Shown: positions 1 through 8,008, counted from the first letter of the stretch. The stretch: 64,000 nucleotides of DNA from Thiohalophilus sp. (GCF_034521165.1 NZ_JAXHMV010000008.1:62001-126000); one strand, 5' to 3'. A program made the numbers and translations. Notes: generated by a model not told the origin, from the letters alone.

Positions 1-468
1 GCTGATGATATGCATGAACTGATCGCCGAGTTGGCCGATCGCAATTCGAGCGACATGCCTGTCATTGCCAAGATTGAAACGACGAATGCCGTGAAAAATC
101 TGCCTGATATTCTCTTTGCCAGTATGTTCAGTAATCACTCGTTCGCGGTCATGATCGCCCGTGGTGATCTGGCTGTAGAGCTTGGCAGCGTGCGTATGGC
201 TGAAATACAGGAAGAAATACTCTGGCTGTGCGAGGCCGCGCATGTACCGGTCATCTGGGCAACTCAGGTCATGGAATCGATCGCCAAAACCGGGGTTCGC
301 TCCCGTCCGGAGTTCACCGATGCCGCCATGAGTGTGCGGGCGGAATGCGTCATGCTGAACAAGGGTCCCTATATTCTCGATGCGCTGCGCTCATTGAGCG
401 CGGTGCTGAAAGTCATGCAAAACCATCAACGCAAGAAGATTTCACGGCTTCGCGCCCTGCACTGGTAA
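1..468 (+). CDS. Pyruvate kinase-family protein, C-terminal part (5' end outside window)
   Basis: The reading frame is open from the first base, so the N-terminus lies outside the window. The visible 155 residues carry pyruvate kinase barrel motifs: KIETTNAV (metal and substrate region), MIARGDLAVE (like the MIARGDLG signature) and WATQVMES (like ATQMLES). After SRPEFTDAA the usual VMLSGETA segment reads VMLNKGPYI. The protein then stops about 25 residues later, so the regulatory C-terminal domain of ordinary pyruvate kinases is absent. It may be a pyruvate kinase paralogue of uncertain activity. The barrel assignment is firm; catalysis is not shown. Confidence 0.75.
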   Translation, partial: ADDMHELIAELADRNSSDMPVIAKIETTNAVKNLPDILFASMFSNHSFAVMIARGDLAVELGSVRMAEIQEEILWLCEAAHVPVIWATQVMESIAKTGVRSRPEFTDAAMSVRAECVMLNKGPYILDALRSLSAVLKVMQNHQRKKISRLRALHW

Positions 469-676
469 TCACACCGAAGGACCGCTCTGCTTTATTACCC
501 TGCGCTGGTGACAGGGGTGGTGGGGGTGTTAACCCGCGACGACGATCGGGGCCGCCTCCGCTTGTTGCAACAGGGCCAGCCTGGGGCTGCCCCCGGTACC
601 CGCCCACCGCTCGTCAGTCCCGCACACGATCGGCCTGGACATGTTCCCCTGCCGCCGATCCAGACAAAAAATAGTA

Positions 677-704
677 TTGACAATCATTCTCATTTAGATA
701 TAGT
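677..704 (+). promoter_or_regulatory. bfd promoter with overlapping Fur box
   Basis: A -35 hexamer TTGACA (677-682) and a -10 hexamer TATAGT (699-704) are separated by 16 bp. Between and over them, 678-692 reads TGACAAT-C-ATTCTCA, matching the 7-1-7 Fur consensus TGATAAT-N-ATTATCA at 12 of 14 positions. Fur bound here would block RNA polymerase, so bfd should be expressed under iron limitation. This is a sequence-based prediction. Confidence 0.75.
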
Positions 705-739
705 AGAAACCAAGATTAACCACCGGGCAGGAATACACA

Positions 740-940
740 ATGTATGTTTGTCTTTGCAAAGGCGTTACCGACACCCAGATCCGCGACGCCGTGATCGACG
801 GCGCTGACAGCCTGCGCCATGTGCGCCAGCAACTTGGCGTGGCCAGCAACTGCGGCCGCTGTGCCCAGTGCGCCCGCGAGGTCATCCGGCAAACAAAGCA
901 AGAGATCGCCAGTCTCGACGCCGCCTGTCAGGTCGCCTGA
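740..940 (+). CDS. bfd: Bacterioferritin-associated ferredoxin
   Basis: This 66-residue protein has the Bfd [2Fe-2S] pattern: Cys4-x-Cys6, then Cys38-x2-Cys41 (C-x-C-x31-C-x2-C). In the family it docks on bacterioferritin and passes electrons that release stored iron as Fe2+. A GCAGGAA ribosome site lies 6 bases before the ATG. It sits under a strong promoter with a Fur box. Its usual partner, bacterioferritin, survives immediately downstream only as a broken gene, so if Bfd is functional it must serve a bacterioferritin encoded elsewhere. Confidence 0.92.
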   Translation: MYVCLCKGVTDTQIRDAVIDGADSLRHVRQQLGVASNCGRCAQCAREVIRQTKQEIASLDAACQVA

Positions 941-1056
941 TCGCTGCGGTTTACCGGGTTGCCACCCGCGACCCGGCTCGCACCTTTGCTCTACTTTCAC
1001 ACCCCCAACCGGGGCGACGCCACCCTCTGACCAGCCAGGTTCCGGCCAGTCTACAA

Positions 1057-1433
1057 GGCGAGAACGTCACCGAAATGCCAAAGGCGATCTCACCATCGAA
1101 CAAGAAGCCGTGCCGCTGCTGCGCTAAATAGGCGTTCCGAATACCCGTCCATTTTACTGAGTCGCCTGGATCAAGGGGCAACGCGACGGATCCCGGTGTT
1201 GCCGGGGTTCAGGTGGAACCGCTTCGCTTGTTCCACCCTACAGCGGAGGGAGCGGGGTATTGGGAGCTTTTATTCAGGCGGTCGAATATTGCGAATCCAA
1301 ACAGGATTACGTCAGCCGGTAACTGTTCGAATCGATCCTGGAAAGCGAGGAAGAGCACATCGACTGGCTGGAGACCCAGCTGGAGCTGATCGACAAGGTT
1401 GGCTTGCAGAATTACCTGCAATCACAGATGTGA
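1057..1433 (+). pseudogene. bfr: Bacterioferritin remnant, C-terminal half, interrupted
   Basis: Pieces of the bacterioferritin C-terminus are readable in order: GENVTEM (1057-1077), then after a frameshift GDLTIEQEAVPLLR (to 1124), then after a 150-bp inserted repeat QAVEYCESKQDYVSR, and finally the family ending EEEHIDWLETQLELIDKVG and NYLQSQM up to the TGA at 1431-1433. A TAA replaces the expected codon after DYVSR. The N-terminal half is not recognisable. Three lesions (frameshift, insertion, nonsense codon) plus loss of the 5' half make this a clear pseudogene. Confidence 0.9.
1125..1274. repeat. MITE-like palindromic repeat, family A copy 1
   Basis: This 150-bp element splits the bfr remnant between the LLR codons and QAVEYC. 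Its ends are imperfect inverted repeats: TAAATAGGCGTTCC-GAATACCC at the left and the complement of AATAAAAGCTCCCAATACCC at the right. The interior contains CGCAACGCGACGGATCC and GGTTCAGGTGGAACCGC. The same sequence recurs at 13224-13344 (with an internal deletion) and in reverse at 32877-32990. There is no coding capacity. Exact ends and any target duplication cannot be fixed without an empty site. Confidence 0.8.
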
Positions 1434-1481
1434 TCACCGGGGAGCGTGTCCGCGTCACGCCCTTTGACGGCCGCGAGCCGC

Positions 1482-1682
1482 TCAATAGTGCGGCGGATTC
1501 TCCTGCTCCTGCGGATTAACGGCGGAGAGGCGGATTTCCCGGAATCTTGCTTTCAGCTCGGCCATTTCCTGTTGTAACTGATCAAGCTCCCGGCGCTGCT
1601 CGGCAATAATCTCGCTGAGCCGGTTTAGCGTCTCGTCCTGAAAGGCGACCCGGGTTTCCAGCTGTTCGATGCGCTGTTCCAT
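1482..1682 (-). CDS. slyX: SlyX family coiled-coil protein
   Basis: The 66-residue product is almost entirely coiled coil and begins MEQRIEQLETRVAFQDETL, the usual SlyX opening, followed by LSEIIAEQRRELDQLQQEM. An upstream start at 1730 would add 16 residues not typical of the family, so the internal ATG is preferred. SlyX is widespread in proteobacteria and its role is poorly defined. It is the last gene in line with the iron ABC operon, about 60 bases after fbpC, and may be read through from it. Confidence 0.85.
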   Translation of the reverse strand: MEQRIEQLETRVAFQDETLNRLSEIIAEQRRELDQLQQEMAELKARFREIRLSAVNPQEQENPPHY

Positions 1683-1745
1683 GCTGATGACTCTCTTTGC
1701 AGTGTCGGTAAGATGTTTGCGCGTCGGCACGTCTGTGGCAATCGC

Positions 1746-2813
1746 CTAGCCGACATTGGCAACACGCGGGGCTTCGCCGGGAAGCGACGTGAGTGTCCCG
1801 GATTGGTTTCGCTCGAAGACCGCCAGTGGATGCGTGGTAATCACCTCCAGCGCCACCCGATCGCCGGGCGCCAGATGGATCTCGTGGTTAACCCGCGCCT
1901 GCAGTACCGGCCCGTCATCCACCCGGGCGCCGTACAACCGGCTTCCGCCTTCGTAGCGCCCCCACTCAATAACACCGTTACCATTCGCCGACGGCATTAG
2001 CGACAGATCGTCCGGGCGTAACAACAGGTCCACCTCGCCGGAGGCGCCGCCCACCGGGGCCGCCGGCACCGCGCCCAGCCGGGTGTGGACCCGATCCTTT
2101 TCCAGTTGTCCGGGCAGGAAACTGGCCTCGCCCAGAAACCGCGCCACGAACCGGCTGGCCGGCCGGGTGAAACAGGCCTCGGGGGTATCGACCTGCTCCA
2201 GGTTACCCTGGTTGAGGATCCCGACCCGATCCCCGACTGACAGGGCCTCTTCCTGATCATGGGTCACCCAGATGGCCGGCACGCCCGCCTCTTTCAACAC
2301 GCTGCGGATCTCCCAGCGCAGACTGTCCTTGAGCGCGGCATCCAGGTTGGACAGCGGCTCATCCAGCAATAGCAGCGCCGGTTCATGCGCCAGGGCGCGG
2401 GCCAGCGAGACCCGCTGTTTCTGTCCGCCGGACAGGTTACCGGGCATGGCATAACGCAGACCCTGCAGCCCCAGCAGTTCGAGCCAGTGATCGACGCTGG
2501 ACGTGTCGCTCAGACGAAAGGCGATGTTCTGCTCGACGTTCAGATGCGGAAACAGCGCGAAATCCTGGAACACCATGCCCACATGGCGCTTCTCCGGCGG
2601 TACGTGGTGACGGGGTGTGATAACCCGGTTACCCAGGCGGATAGTGCCGTCGCACATGGGGACCAGCCCGGCCAGGGCATACAGCACAGTGGTCTTGCCA
2701 CAACCGGTGGGTCCGACCAGCATCAGAATCTCGTGCTCGGCCAGGCTGACATCGAGGTGTTTAACAATCGGCGTGTCGCCATAGCGCACACACAGGTTCT
2801 CTACATTCAGCAT
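1746..2813 (-). CDS. fbpC: Ferric iron ABC transporter, ATP-binding subunit
   Basis: This 355-residue ATPase energises import of the substrate bound by the neighbouring FbpA-like protein. Walker A GPTGCGKTT is at about 34-42, the Q-loop at VFQDFALFPH, the signature LSGGQ at about 127-131, Walker B LLLLDEP at about 147-153 and the H-loop THDQEEA near 185. A C-terminal regulatory region with VDLLLRPDD follows, as in FbpC/PotA-type ATPases. The ATG at 2813 overlaps the permease stop (TGATG), indicating translational coupling. A frame extension upstream to 2957 lies inside the permease gene and was rejected. Confidence 0.9.
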   Translation of the reverse strand: MLNVENLCVRYGDTPIVKHLDVSLAEHEILMLVGPTGCGKTTVLYALAGLVPMCDGTIRLGNRVITPRHHVPPEKRHVGMVFQDFALFPHLNVEQNIAFRLSDTSSVDHWLELLGLQGLRYAMPGNLSGGQKQRVSLARALAHEPALLLLDEPLSNLDAALKDSLRWEIRSVLKEAGVPAIWVTHDQEEALSVGDRVGILNQGNLEQVDTPEACFTRPASRFVARFLGEASFLPGQLEKDRVHTRLGAVPAAPVGGASGEVDLLLRPDDLSLMPSANGNGVIEWGRYEGGSRLYGARVDDGPVLQARVNHEIHLAPGDRVALEVITTHPLAVFERNQSGTLTSLPGEAPRVANVG

Positions 2814-4333
2814 CAGGATCGCTCGTCGTTTAACATGGTCAGCTCGGCACGCCGTTCGCCCGAGAGCATGAAGGCCAGCGCAATTCCGGAAATCAGTACC
2901 AGCAACAGGCCGGGAATCGCCGCCCGCCCGAAATAGCCGGCTTCGTACACCCGCCACAGATAGGTCGACAGGGTTTCAAAACCGGTGGGGCGTAACATCA
3001 GGGTCGCCGGCAACTCGCGCATGGCCTCCAGAAAGACCAGTGCGGCGCCGGCGACGATGCCACGCAGGGTCAGGGGTAGCGTAACACGGCGGAACGCTTC
3101 ACGGTGGGTCGCGCCCAGACTACGGGCGGCATAGATCAGACTGTCGTCCATGCGCTCGGCGGTGGAACGCACCGAGCCCACTGCCAGCGGCATGAAACGC
3201 ATGACATAAGCCAGCACCAGCAGGGCCAGCGTCTGATAGAGCAACGGCAACTGCAGGCCCACGTAAACCAGCGCCGTGCCCATGACGATGCCCGGCACGC
3301 CGAAGCCCAGATAGGTGATCCGCTCCATCAAGCGCCCGGCCCGCCCGGCAATGGCGGCGTAGGCCACCGGCACCGCCAGCACGACGGCCACCAGTGCGGC
3401 CAGTAGCGAACTGTAGGCCGAGTTCCAGGCATAGACCGGATCGAAGCCGCCGCTGCCCTCGCGGATCAGCCACTGGGCAAAGATGAACAGGGGCAGCCCG
3501 ATAGCCAGGCCCGCCACGATCAACACCGCCACCGAGGCCCCGGCAATGTGCCAGCGACTGGGCCACAGCGACAGGGTGCGCCCGGGCTGTTCGCGCGATG
3601 TCCCCACGCGGGATTCCAGATAGAGCACCACGGCGACGATGACCAGCAACTGCAACGAGAGCATCGCCGCCTGAGCCAGACCAAAGGCGTTGTATTCGAC
3701 GAAGATCACCCGGGTAAAGGTATCCAGGCGCATGATCGCCGGGGTGGCAAAATCCGACAGGGTGTACAGCGCCACCAGTAGTGCGCCGGCGGCGATGCCA
3801 TTGCGCACCCGCGGCAGCACCACGCGCCACAGGCTCATGGCCAGGGACAACCCGAGAATCCGCGAGGCGTGGACCAGGCTGCCATCGAGGCTGCGCAACG
3901 AGGCCCGAGTTGTCAGCAACACAAAGGGAAAAGTGTAGAGCGTCATCACCAGCGTCGCCCCGGCCAGGCCATGCACGCTGGGCATCGGCAAGCCGATCAG
4001 ATTTTCGATCTCGCCGCCGGGGCCAAAGGCGGCATAAAAGGTAAACGCGCCGATGTAACTGGGCATGGCCAGCGGTGCGGCCAGGGCGATCAGCCACAGG
4101 CGGCGAAACGGCAGCTCCACGTAGGCGGTCAGCAGGGCCAGCGGCACACCCAGCAATACCGAGCCGATCACCGTAAAGCCGGTTAACAGCAAGGTGTTGA
4201 TCAAAATGCCCAGGGTGTGGCTGTCGAACCACTGCGCGGCATCGGCGCCCAGCACGATCAGCACCCCGATAGGCGCCAGCGCCGCCAGCGCGACCAACGC
4301 CGCCACCGGATAGGAACGGGGGAACCGGGTCAT
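2813..4333 (-). CDS. fbpB: Ferric iron ABC transporter, fused permease
   Basis: The 506-residue inner-membrane protein has about twelve hydrophobic segments in two homologous halves, as in the FbpB class where two permease domains are fused. Each half has an EAA-type coupling loop: ASRILGLSLAMSLWRVVLP in the first half and ARSLGATHREAFRRVTLP in the second. It forms the channel of the iron importer with the ATPase downstream. Its ATG overlaps the stop of the binding-protein gene by four bases. Iron as substrate is inferred from the binding protein family and the Fur box. Confidence 0.88.
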   Translation of the reverse strand: MTRFPRSYPVAALVALAALAPIGVLIVLGADAAQWFDSHTLGILINTLLLTGFTVIGSVLLGVPLALLTAYVELPFRRLWLIALAAPLAMPSYIGAFTFYAAFGPGGEIENLIGLPMPSVHGLAGATLVMTLYTFPFVLLTTRASLRSLDGSLVHASRILGLSLAMSLWRVVLPRVRNGIAAGALLVALYTLSDFATPAIMRLDTFTRVIFVEYNAFGLAQAAMLSLQLLVIVAVVLYLESRVGTSREQPGRTLSLWPSRWHIAGASVAVLIVAGLAIGLPLFIFAQWLIREGSGGFDPVYAWNSAYSSLLAALVAVVLAVPVAYAAIAGRAGRLMERITYLGFGVPGIVMGTALVYVGLQLPLLYQTLALLVLAYVMRFMPLAVGSVRSTAERMDDSLIYAARSLGATHREAFRRVTLPLTLRGIVAGAALVFLEAMRELPATLMLRPTGFETLSTYLWRVYEAGYFGRAAIPGLLLVLISGIALAFMLSGERRAELTMLNDERS

Positions 4334-5379
4334 AGCACGCCGACGTCGCGCATCAGATCGAGTGTGGGGCGCAGATCGGCCAACCGGGTCAGATCGATGC
4401 CGGGCGGGTTAATGTCCCTGAGCGGTGGCAAGCCTTTGGGCATCGCCACCCCCTGCACCATCGGAATCTCGTAGGCTTCCTCGGCCAGATAGGACTGCAC
4501 CTCGCGACTCAACAGATAACGAATAAAGTTACGTGGTGTTTCCCCTTCGCTCAGGGCCATAACCCCGGAGGCATTGAGCAGACAGCCGGCATCATCATGG
4601 GTGAAAGCCAGATCGACTTTAGCGTCCGGCTTGCCGGTTTTCAGCCGCAGGGTGTAATAGTGGTTGGCAAAACCGACATCCACCTCGCCGCGCTCGACCG
4701 CCAGCACCACGCCCAGCTCGCCGGCATAGCTGCGCGACTTCTTCTTCATCTTGCCCAGCCACGCGCGGGTGGCCTGTTCACCTTCAAGCAGGCGCATCGC
4801 AGTGATAAAGGACTGGAACGAGGCATAGGCCGGTGCCCAGCCGATTTTCAGATCGCTGTCCGCCAGTGCCATGATGTCATCGGGGATCTGCTCGGGCGCG
4901 ATCCGTTCGGTGTTGTACGGCAGAGTCCGAATCCGACCGGTGACCGGCGACCAGTTTGGGTAACGAAAATCGGCTTTGAGCTGGTTGCGGATATCCTCTG
5001 GCAAGGGCCGGGCCAGACCGGCATCACCAACCAGACCCAGTGCGCCCGAATCCACTGCCCAGAACAGATCGGCCCGTTTAACGCCGGCCCTGGCCTCGGC
5101 CACCAGGGTATTGGCCAGTGCCGCAGTGGGCCCCCGACGGATCTGCAGATTCAGCTTCGGGTTGCGCTTTTTGATCGCCCCCAGCACGTCTTCATACAGG
5201 CCTCCCTCGCCGCGGCCCAGGTAGAGGGTGAGATCCCCTTCCAGGGCCGGCAGCGACTCCACCGACACGGCGCCGGCATCAGCAGCCAGCGTCCGGGTTA
5301 TCCCCGGCGGCAACGCGCCGCTAGCGAGCAGCGCCGTCAGGCTTTGCAAAAAAGTCCGGCGCTGCATTTCAAAAGACAT
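4330..5379 (-). CDS. fbpA: Periplasmic ferric iron-binding protein (FbpA/FutA type)
   Basis: The 349-residue protein begins with a twin-arginine-like signal (QRRTFLQSLTALLASG), so export through Tat is likely. The mature part resembles class-II periplasmic binding proteins of the ferric-binding group: LTLYLGRGEGG at the start, a GPTAALANTL segment, and NHYYTLRL, whose paired tyrosines occupy the place of the Fe-ligand tyrosines of FbpA. It delivers Fe(III) to the permease. The gene overlaps the unknown upstream gene by 11 bases and fbpB by 4, so the four genes form one transcription unit. Confidence 0.87.
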   Translation of the reverse strand: MSFEMQRRTFLQSLTALLASGALPPGITRTLAADAGAVSVESLPALEGDLTLYLGRGEGGLYEDVLGAIKKRNPKLNLQIRRGPTAALANTLVAEARAGVKRADLFWAVDSGALGLVGDAGLARPLPEDIRNQLKADFRYPNWSPVTGRIRTLPYNTERIAPEQIPDDIMALADSDLKIGWAPAYASFQSFITAMRLLEGEQATRAWLGKMKKKSRSYAGELGVVLAVERGEVDVGFANHYYTLRLKTGKPDAKVDLAFTHDDAGCLLNASGVMALSEGETPRNFIRYLLSREVQSYLAEEAYEIPMVQGVAMPKGLPPLRDINPPGIDLTRLADLRPTLDLMRDVGVL

Positions 5380-6172
5380 CCCGCTTGTTCTTTTCGGCCT
5401 CGCTCAGCAGTTGGCGAGCCCGATCCAGTTTTTGCTGCATGGCATCAACGATCTGCTTCACCACTTCCATCGAGCCGTCGGCATTGAGCTGCTGCGGCAA
5501 CGTGACATTGAAGTCCTTCTCGAGATCTTCGACCAGCGCGGCATCCTGTTCGATCAAGGCGCCCTCAATGCCCTCGAAGCGGGTCTGGTAAGTTTCATAC
5601 ACCAGTTCCTTCGCCTCTTCATACTCTTTCTCGGCAAACTCGATCACCACTTCACTGAGGTTATGTTTGATCTCATCGATCGTTGCCACGGGCCCCATGG
5701 CCTTGCTCCCCCCGGACGTGGTGTGGCCTTCGACCTGCAGTTTGGCGGCCAGCTTGACCGCCCCCAGTGACTGCCAGAACGCCTGTTCCAGGATTGCCTG
5801 CTGCTGGCGCACCTCGGCCACCGGTTTTTCTTTCATGATCGCCTCCTGAACCCCGTACAACCCCTGCCAGATGTTGGCGTAAAGCGGCACATAATTGGTT
5901 TCGATGGCGGCGTGAAATTTCACCGCTTCCCAGTGATCCACCAGTTGGGTCGGCTCGGCGGCCGTGGCGCCCTGTTTTTCATAAGTGGCGACGATGCCAT
6001 CCACCTTTTCGATCAACCAGTGAACCTCCTTGGTGTACTCATTAATGTGGGTCTTGAGATCCTTGACATGATCACCGATCTCGCCGCTGGCCCGGGCCGG
6101 ACCACTCATAAGGGCAGTGGCAAAAGCCGCTACCAACAGCCATGGAAAACGCGTTGTCATAAAATGAAGCAT
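5369..6172 (-). CDS. Exported alpha-helical protein heading the iron operon, function unknown
   Basis: The product is 267 residues with a signal peptide ending near GPARASG. The rest is predicted helical and rich in Glu and Lys, without Cys. Notable segments are HWEAVKFHAAIETNYVPLY and HNLSEVVIEFAEKEYEEAKE, which supply clustered His and Glu. I do not recognise the family. It is the first gene behind a Fur box and its end overlaps fbpA, so an auxiliary part in periplasmic iron capture or delivery is a reasonable inference. The ATG at 6172 is chosen because GAGAGGGG lies just before it; the alternative ATG four codons on has no such site. Confidence 0.8.
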   Translation of the reverse strand: MLHFMTTRFPWLLVAAFATALMSGPARASGEIGDHVKDLKTHINEYTKEVHWLIEKVDGIVATYEKQGATAAEPTQLVDHWEAVKFHAAIETNYVPLYANIWQGLYGVQEAIMKEKPVAEVRQQQAILEQAFWQSLGAVKLAAKLQVEGHTTSGGSKAMGPVATIDEIKHNLSEVVIEFAEKEYEEAKELVYETYQTRFEGIEGALIEQDAALVEDLEKDFNVTLPQQLNADGSMEVVKQIVDAMQQKLDRARQLLSEAEKNKRDVF

Positions 6173-6214
6173 GATCCCCTCTCAATTCGAAATCTACAGG
6201 AGTGATATTCTAAA

Positions 6215-6229
6215 TGATACGTATTATCA
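6215..6229 (-). promoter_or_regulatory. Fur box upstream of the iron ABC operon
   Basis: Read on the minus strand the site is TGATAAT-A-CGTATCA, matching the 7-1-7 Fur consensus at 12 of 14 positions, inside a wider palindrome AATGATA-N5-TATCATT (6213-6231). It lies about 43 bases before the first gene of the operon. Repression by Fe-Fur under iron sufficiency is predicted. Confidence 0.75.
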
Positions 6230-6231
6230 TT

Positions 6232-6573
6232 CAAGCTTTTTCGAAATCCCGCCCGAAAAATACCAGAATCGGGGACTGAACAAAGGAGAGCCCGTGCCGG
6301 GTTGGTCTGGCCTGGCCTGGCCTTCAAATCGGGAAACCTCTCGCAGCCGACGCGGATGGATACCTACCTCATCCGGCAATAGCTTGCACAATTCCGGCAA
6401 CGCCGGACAAATATACTTGTTTAATAGGCAGGAAGAGCTGAAGCCCGGGCCGACGAAACCACACCGAACCGTTCAACGACATGGACCATGTTGATCCATC
6501 AGTATTTCCTCGATTTCAAAATACCGGGACGGCTCAGCCCGGCCATGGGCGTGACGAGCTGAGCCCTTGCGGC
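6232..6573. other. Intergenic region, no gene recognised
   Basis: About 340 bases lie between the iron operon promoter and the small DUF6316-like gene. Open frames here have no familiar sequence and one would run across the Fur box. Apart from the operon promoter at its left edge I see no repeat, terminator or RNA gene in it. Confidence 0.5.
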
Positions 6574-6801
6574 TCAGATCAATGAGCGCAACGAAAACCG
6601 CCGCCCGCCGGGGCGACGGTGTTTCTCTTCGGCCAGTTGTTCCACGATATAGGTCCGCAGCGCGGCATGCGCCGCTTCCTTGCTGGCAAACGGCCCCCGA
6701 TCCGGACCCTTGCGCACCGCAAAAAACCATTCGCCATTCACCTCGTAAAATCGCTCCGAGCGGGCCGGCGCCTGTTCCTTTTCGTCGTCAAACCGGTACA
6801 T
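6574..6801 (-). CDS. Small conserved protein, DUF6316-like
   Basis: The 75-residue product starts MYRFDDEKEQAPARSERFY, followed by VNGEWFFAVRKGPDRGPF and an Ala-rich helix, then a basic tail. The opening and the GEWFF...RGPF pattern fit the small gammaproteobacterial family I know as DUF6316; no function is established. The internal ATG at 6801 is preferred over one 17 codons upstream because the family begins at MYRF and GGTGATC precedes it. It is transcribed alone, divergent from the next gene. Confidence 0.65.
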   Translation of the reverse strand: MYRFDDEKEQAPARSERFYEVNGEWFFAVRKGPDRGPFASKEAAHAALRTYIVEQLAEEKHRRPGGRRFSLRSLI

Positions 6802-7006
6802 GGTGATCACCGCCTTATGCCTTGTCAGGGTCGAAAAGCATAGCGGGGGCAATCTTTTTTGCCTGTCAGACCAGGCTGAAAATCGTGTAGGGCTTTTCTC
6901 TGATTCCTGTCAGAATTCGCCGACAGGCTGTCAGCCTTCTGGACAGATTCAATCCTGCCCGGTCCGAAGCAATCGCTTATTTCTCGCTTCAAGGAGTGTA
7001 AACGTT

Positions 7007-7384
7007 ATGTCCCTGAATTTACCGCCCATCGGCATCACCGTCAGTCTGTTGCTGGCCAGCAACGTGTTTATGACCTTTGCCTGGTATGCTCATCTGCGCG
7101 ATCTGACCCACAAGCCCTGGATCGTCGCGGCGCTGATCAGCTGGGGCATCGCCCTGTTCGAGTACCTGTTGCAGGTTCCGGCCAACCGCACGGGCTACAC
7201 GGTGATGAACCTGGGCCAGCTGAAGGTTCTTCAGGAGGTGATCACCCTGTCGGTATTTGTTCCTTTTGCCTACTTTTATATGAAAGAGCCGCTGCGGCTG
7301 GATTTCCTGTGGGCCGGTCTCTGCCTGCTGGGAGCGGTCTATTTTATCTTCCGCCCCCATTTGCAGGGTATTTTACAAAGCTGA
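7007..7384 (+). CDS. DMT-superfamily small membrane protein (DUF486)
   Basis: The product has 125 residues and four hydrophobic segments: LLLASNVFMTFAWYAHL, IVAALISWGIALFEYLL, the VITLSVFVPFAYFY stretch and FLWAGLCLLGAVYFIF. The motif FEYLLQVPANRTGY and the QLKVLQEVITL segment are those of the DUF486 family, a one-domain relative of drug/metabolite transporters whose substrate is unknown. AAGGAG at 6991-6996 positions the ATG at 7007; a longer open frame upstream to 6800 lacks this. Confidence 0.87.
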   Translation: MSLNLPPIGITVSLLLASNVFMTFAWYAHLRDLTHKPWIVAALISWGIALFEYLLQVPANRTGYTVMNLGQLKVLQEVITLSVFVPFAYFYMKEPLRLDFLWAGLCLLGAVYFIFRPHLQGILQS

Positions 7385-7421
7385 AGGGAACCTTTTGCCG
7401 CGCACGAACGTGTAACAGGGT

Positions 7422-7997
7422 ATGGCCATAATCCCCCTGCTAGCCGGGCGCCGCGCCCGCCAGTTTGAGCAACAGCTGCGCCCGCACCTGCCGGCGCTGT
7501 ATCGCTATGCGTTTCGACTGTGCGGCAATCGCGACGATGCCGAGGATCTGGTCCAGGAACTGCTGACCCGCCTGTTCGAGAAACAGCCCCCCCTCGTTCA
7601 TCTGGATAACCCGCAGGCCTGGTTGCTGACCGTCCTCTATCGCCAGTACATCGATGCGCGGCGCAAATCGCAGCGCACGCCCACCGATCTGAACGACGCA
7701 CACAGTGACGAGATTCTGGACAACCTGCACCAGCGCCGGGATACCCCCGATCACGCCCTGGAACAGACCCGCCTGCAACACGACTTGCAACAGGCCATCG
7801 ATTCACTGAACGAGGAGCAGCGCCTGGTCGTGCTGCTGCACGATGTGGAGGGGTTCACCCTGCCACAGTTGCAGGCGGTGCTGGATATTCCCGGCGGCAC
7901 GCTCAAGTCGCGCCTGCACCGCGCTCGCGCCCGCTTGCGTGAGATTTTTTCGTCCGAGCGGGAACCTTCCACGCCCGTCGAGCGTGTTAACGAGTAA
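7422..7997 (+). CDS. ECF-type RNA polymerase sigma factor
   Basis: The 191-residue protein has sigma region 2 at roughly residues 20-85 (LYRYAFRLCGNRDDAEDLVQE, then NPQAWLLTVLYRQYIDARR) and region 4 at about 125-175 (LNEEQRLVVLLHDVEGFTLP...GGTLKSRLHRARARLRE). It lacks regions 1 and 3, as ECF sigmas do. Directly downstream, 11 bases away, is a zinc-finger anti-sigma, then a secreted protein. It probably directs transcription of an envelope or export response, possibly including its own operon; the target promoter is unknown. Confidence 0.92.
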   Translation: MAIIPLLAGRRARQFEQQLRPHLPALYRYAFRLCGNRDDAEDLVQELLTRLFEKQPPLVHLDNPQAWLLTVLYRQYIDARRKSQRTPTDLNDAHSDEILDNLHQRRDTPDHALEQTRLQHDLQQAIDSLNEEQRLVVLLHDVEGFTLPQLQAVLDIPGGTLKSRLHRARARLREIFSSEREPSTPVERVNE

Positions 7998-8008
7998 GGA
8001 GCGAACCG

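Noticed and set aside
3120..4232. Minus-strand open frame of 370 codons in another frame of the iron permease
   Set aside because: It is an out-of-frame reading of fbpB, Arg/Gly-rich with no hydrophobic segments; the 506-residue permease frame is clearly real.
6171..6494. Possible 107-codon plus-strand gene
   Set aside because: It would start in the iron operon leader and include the Fur box; composition is not protein-like.
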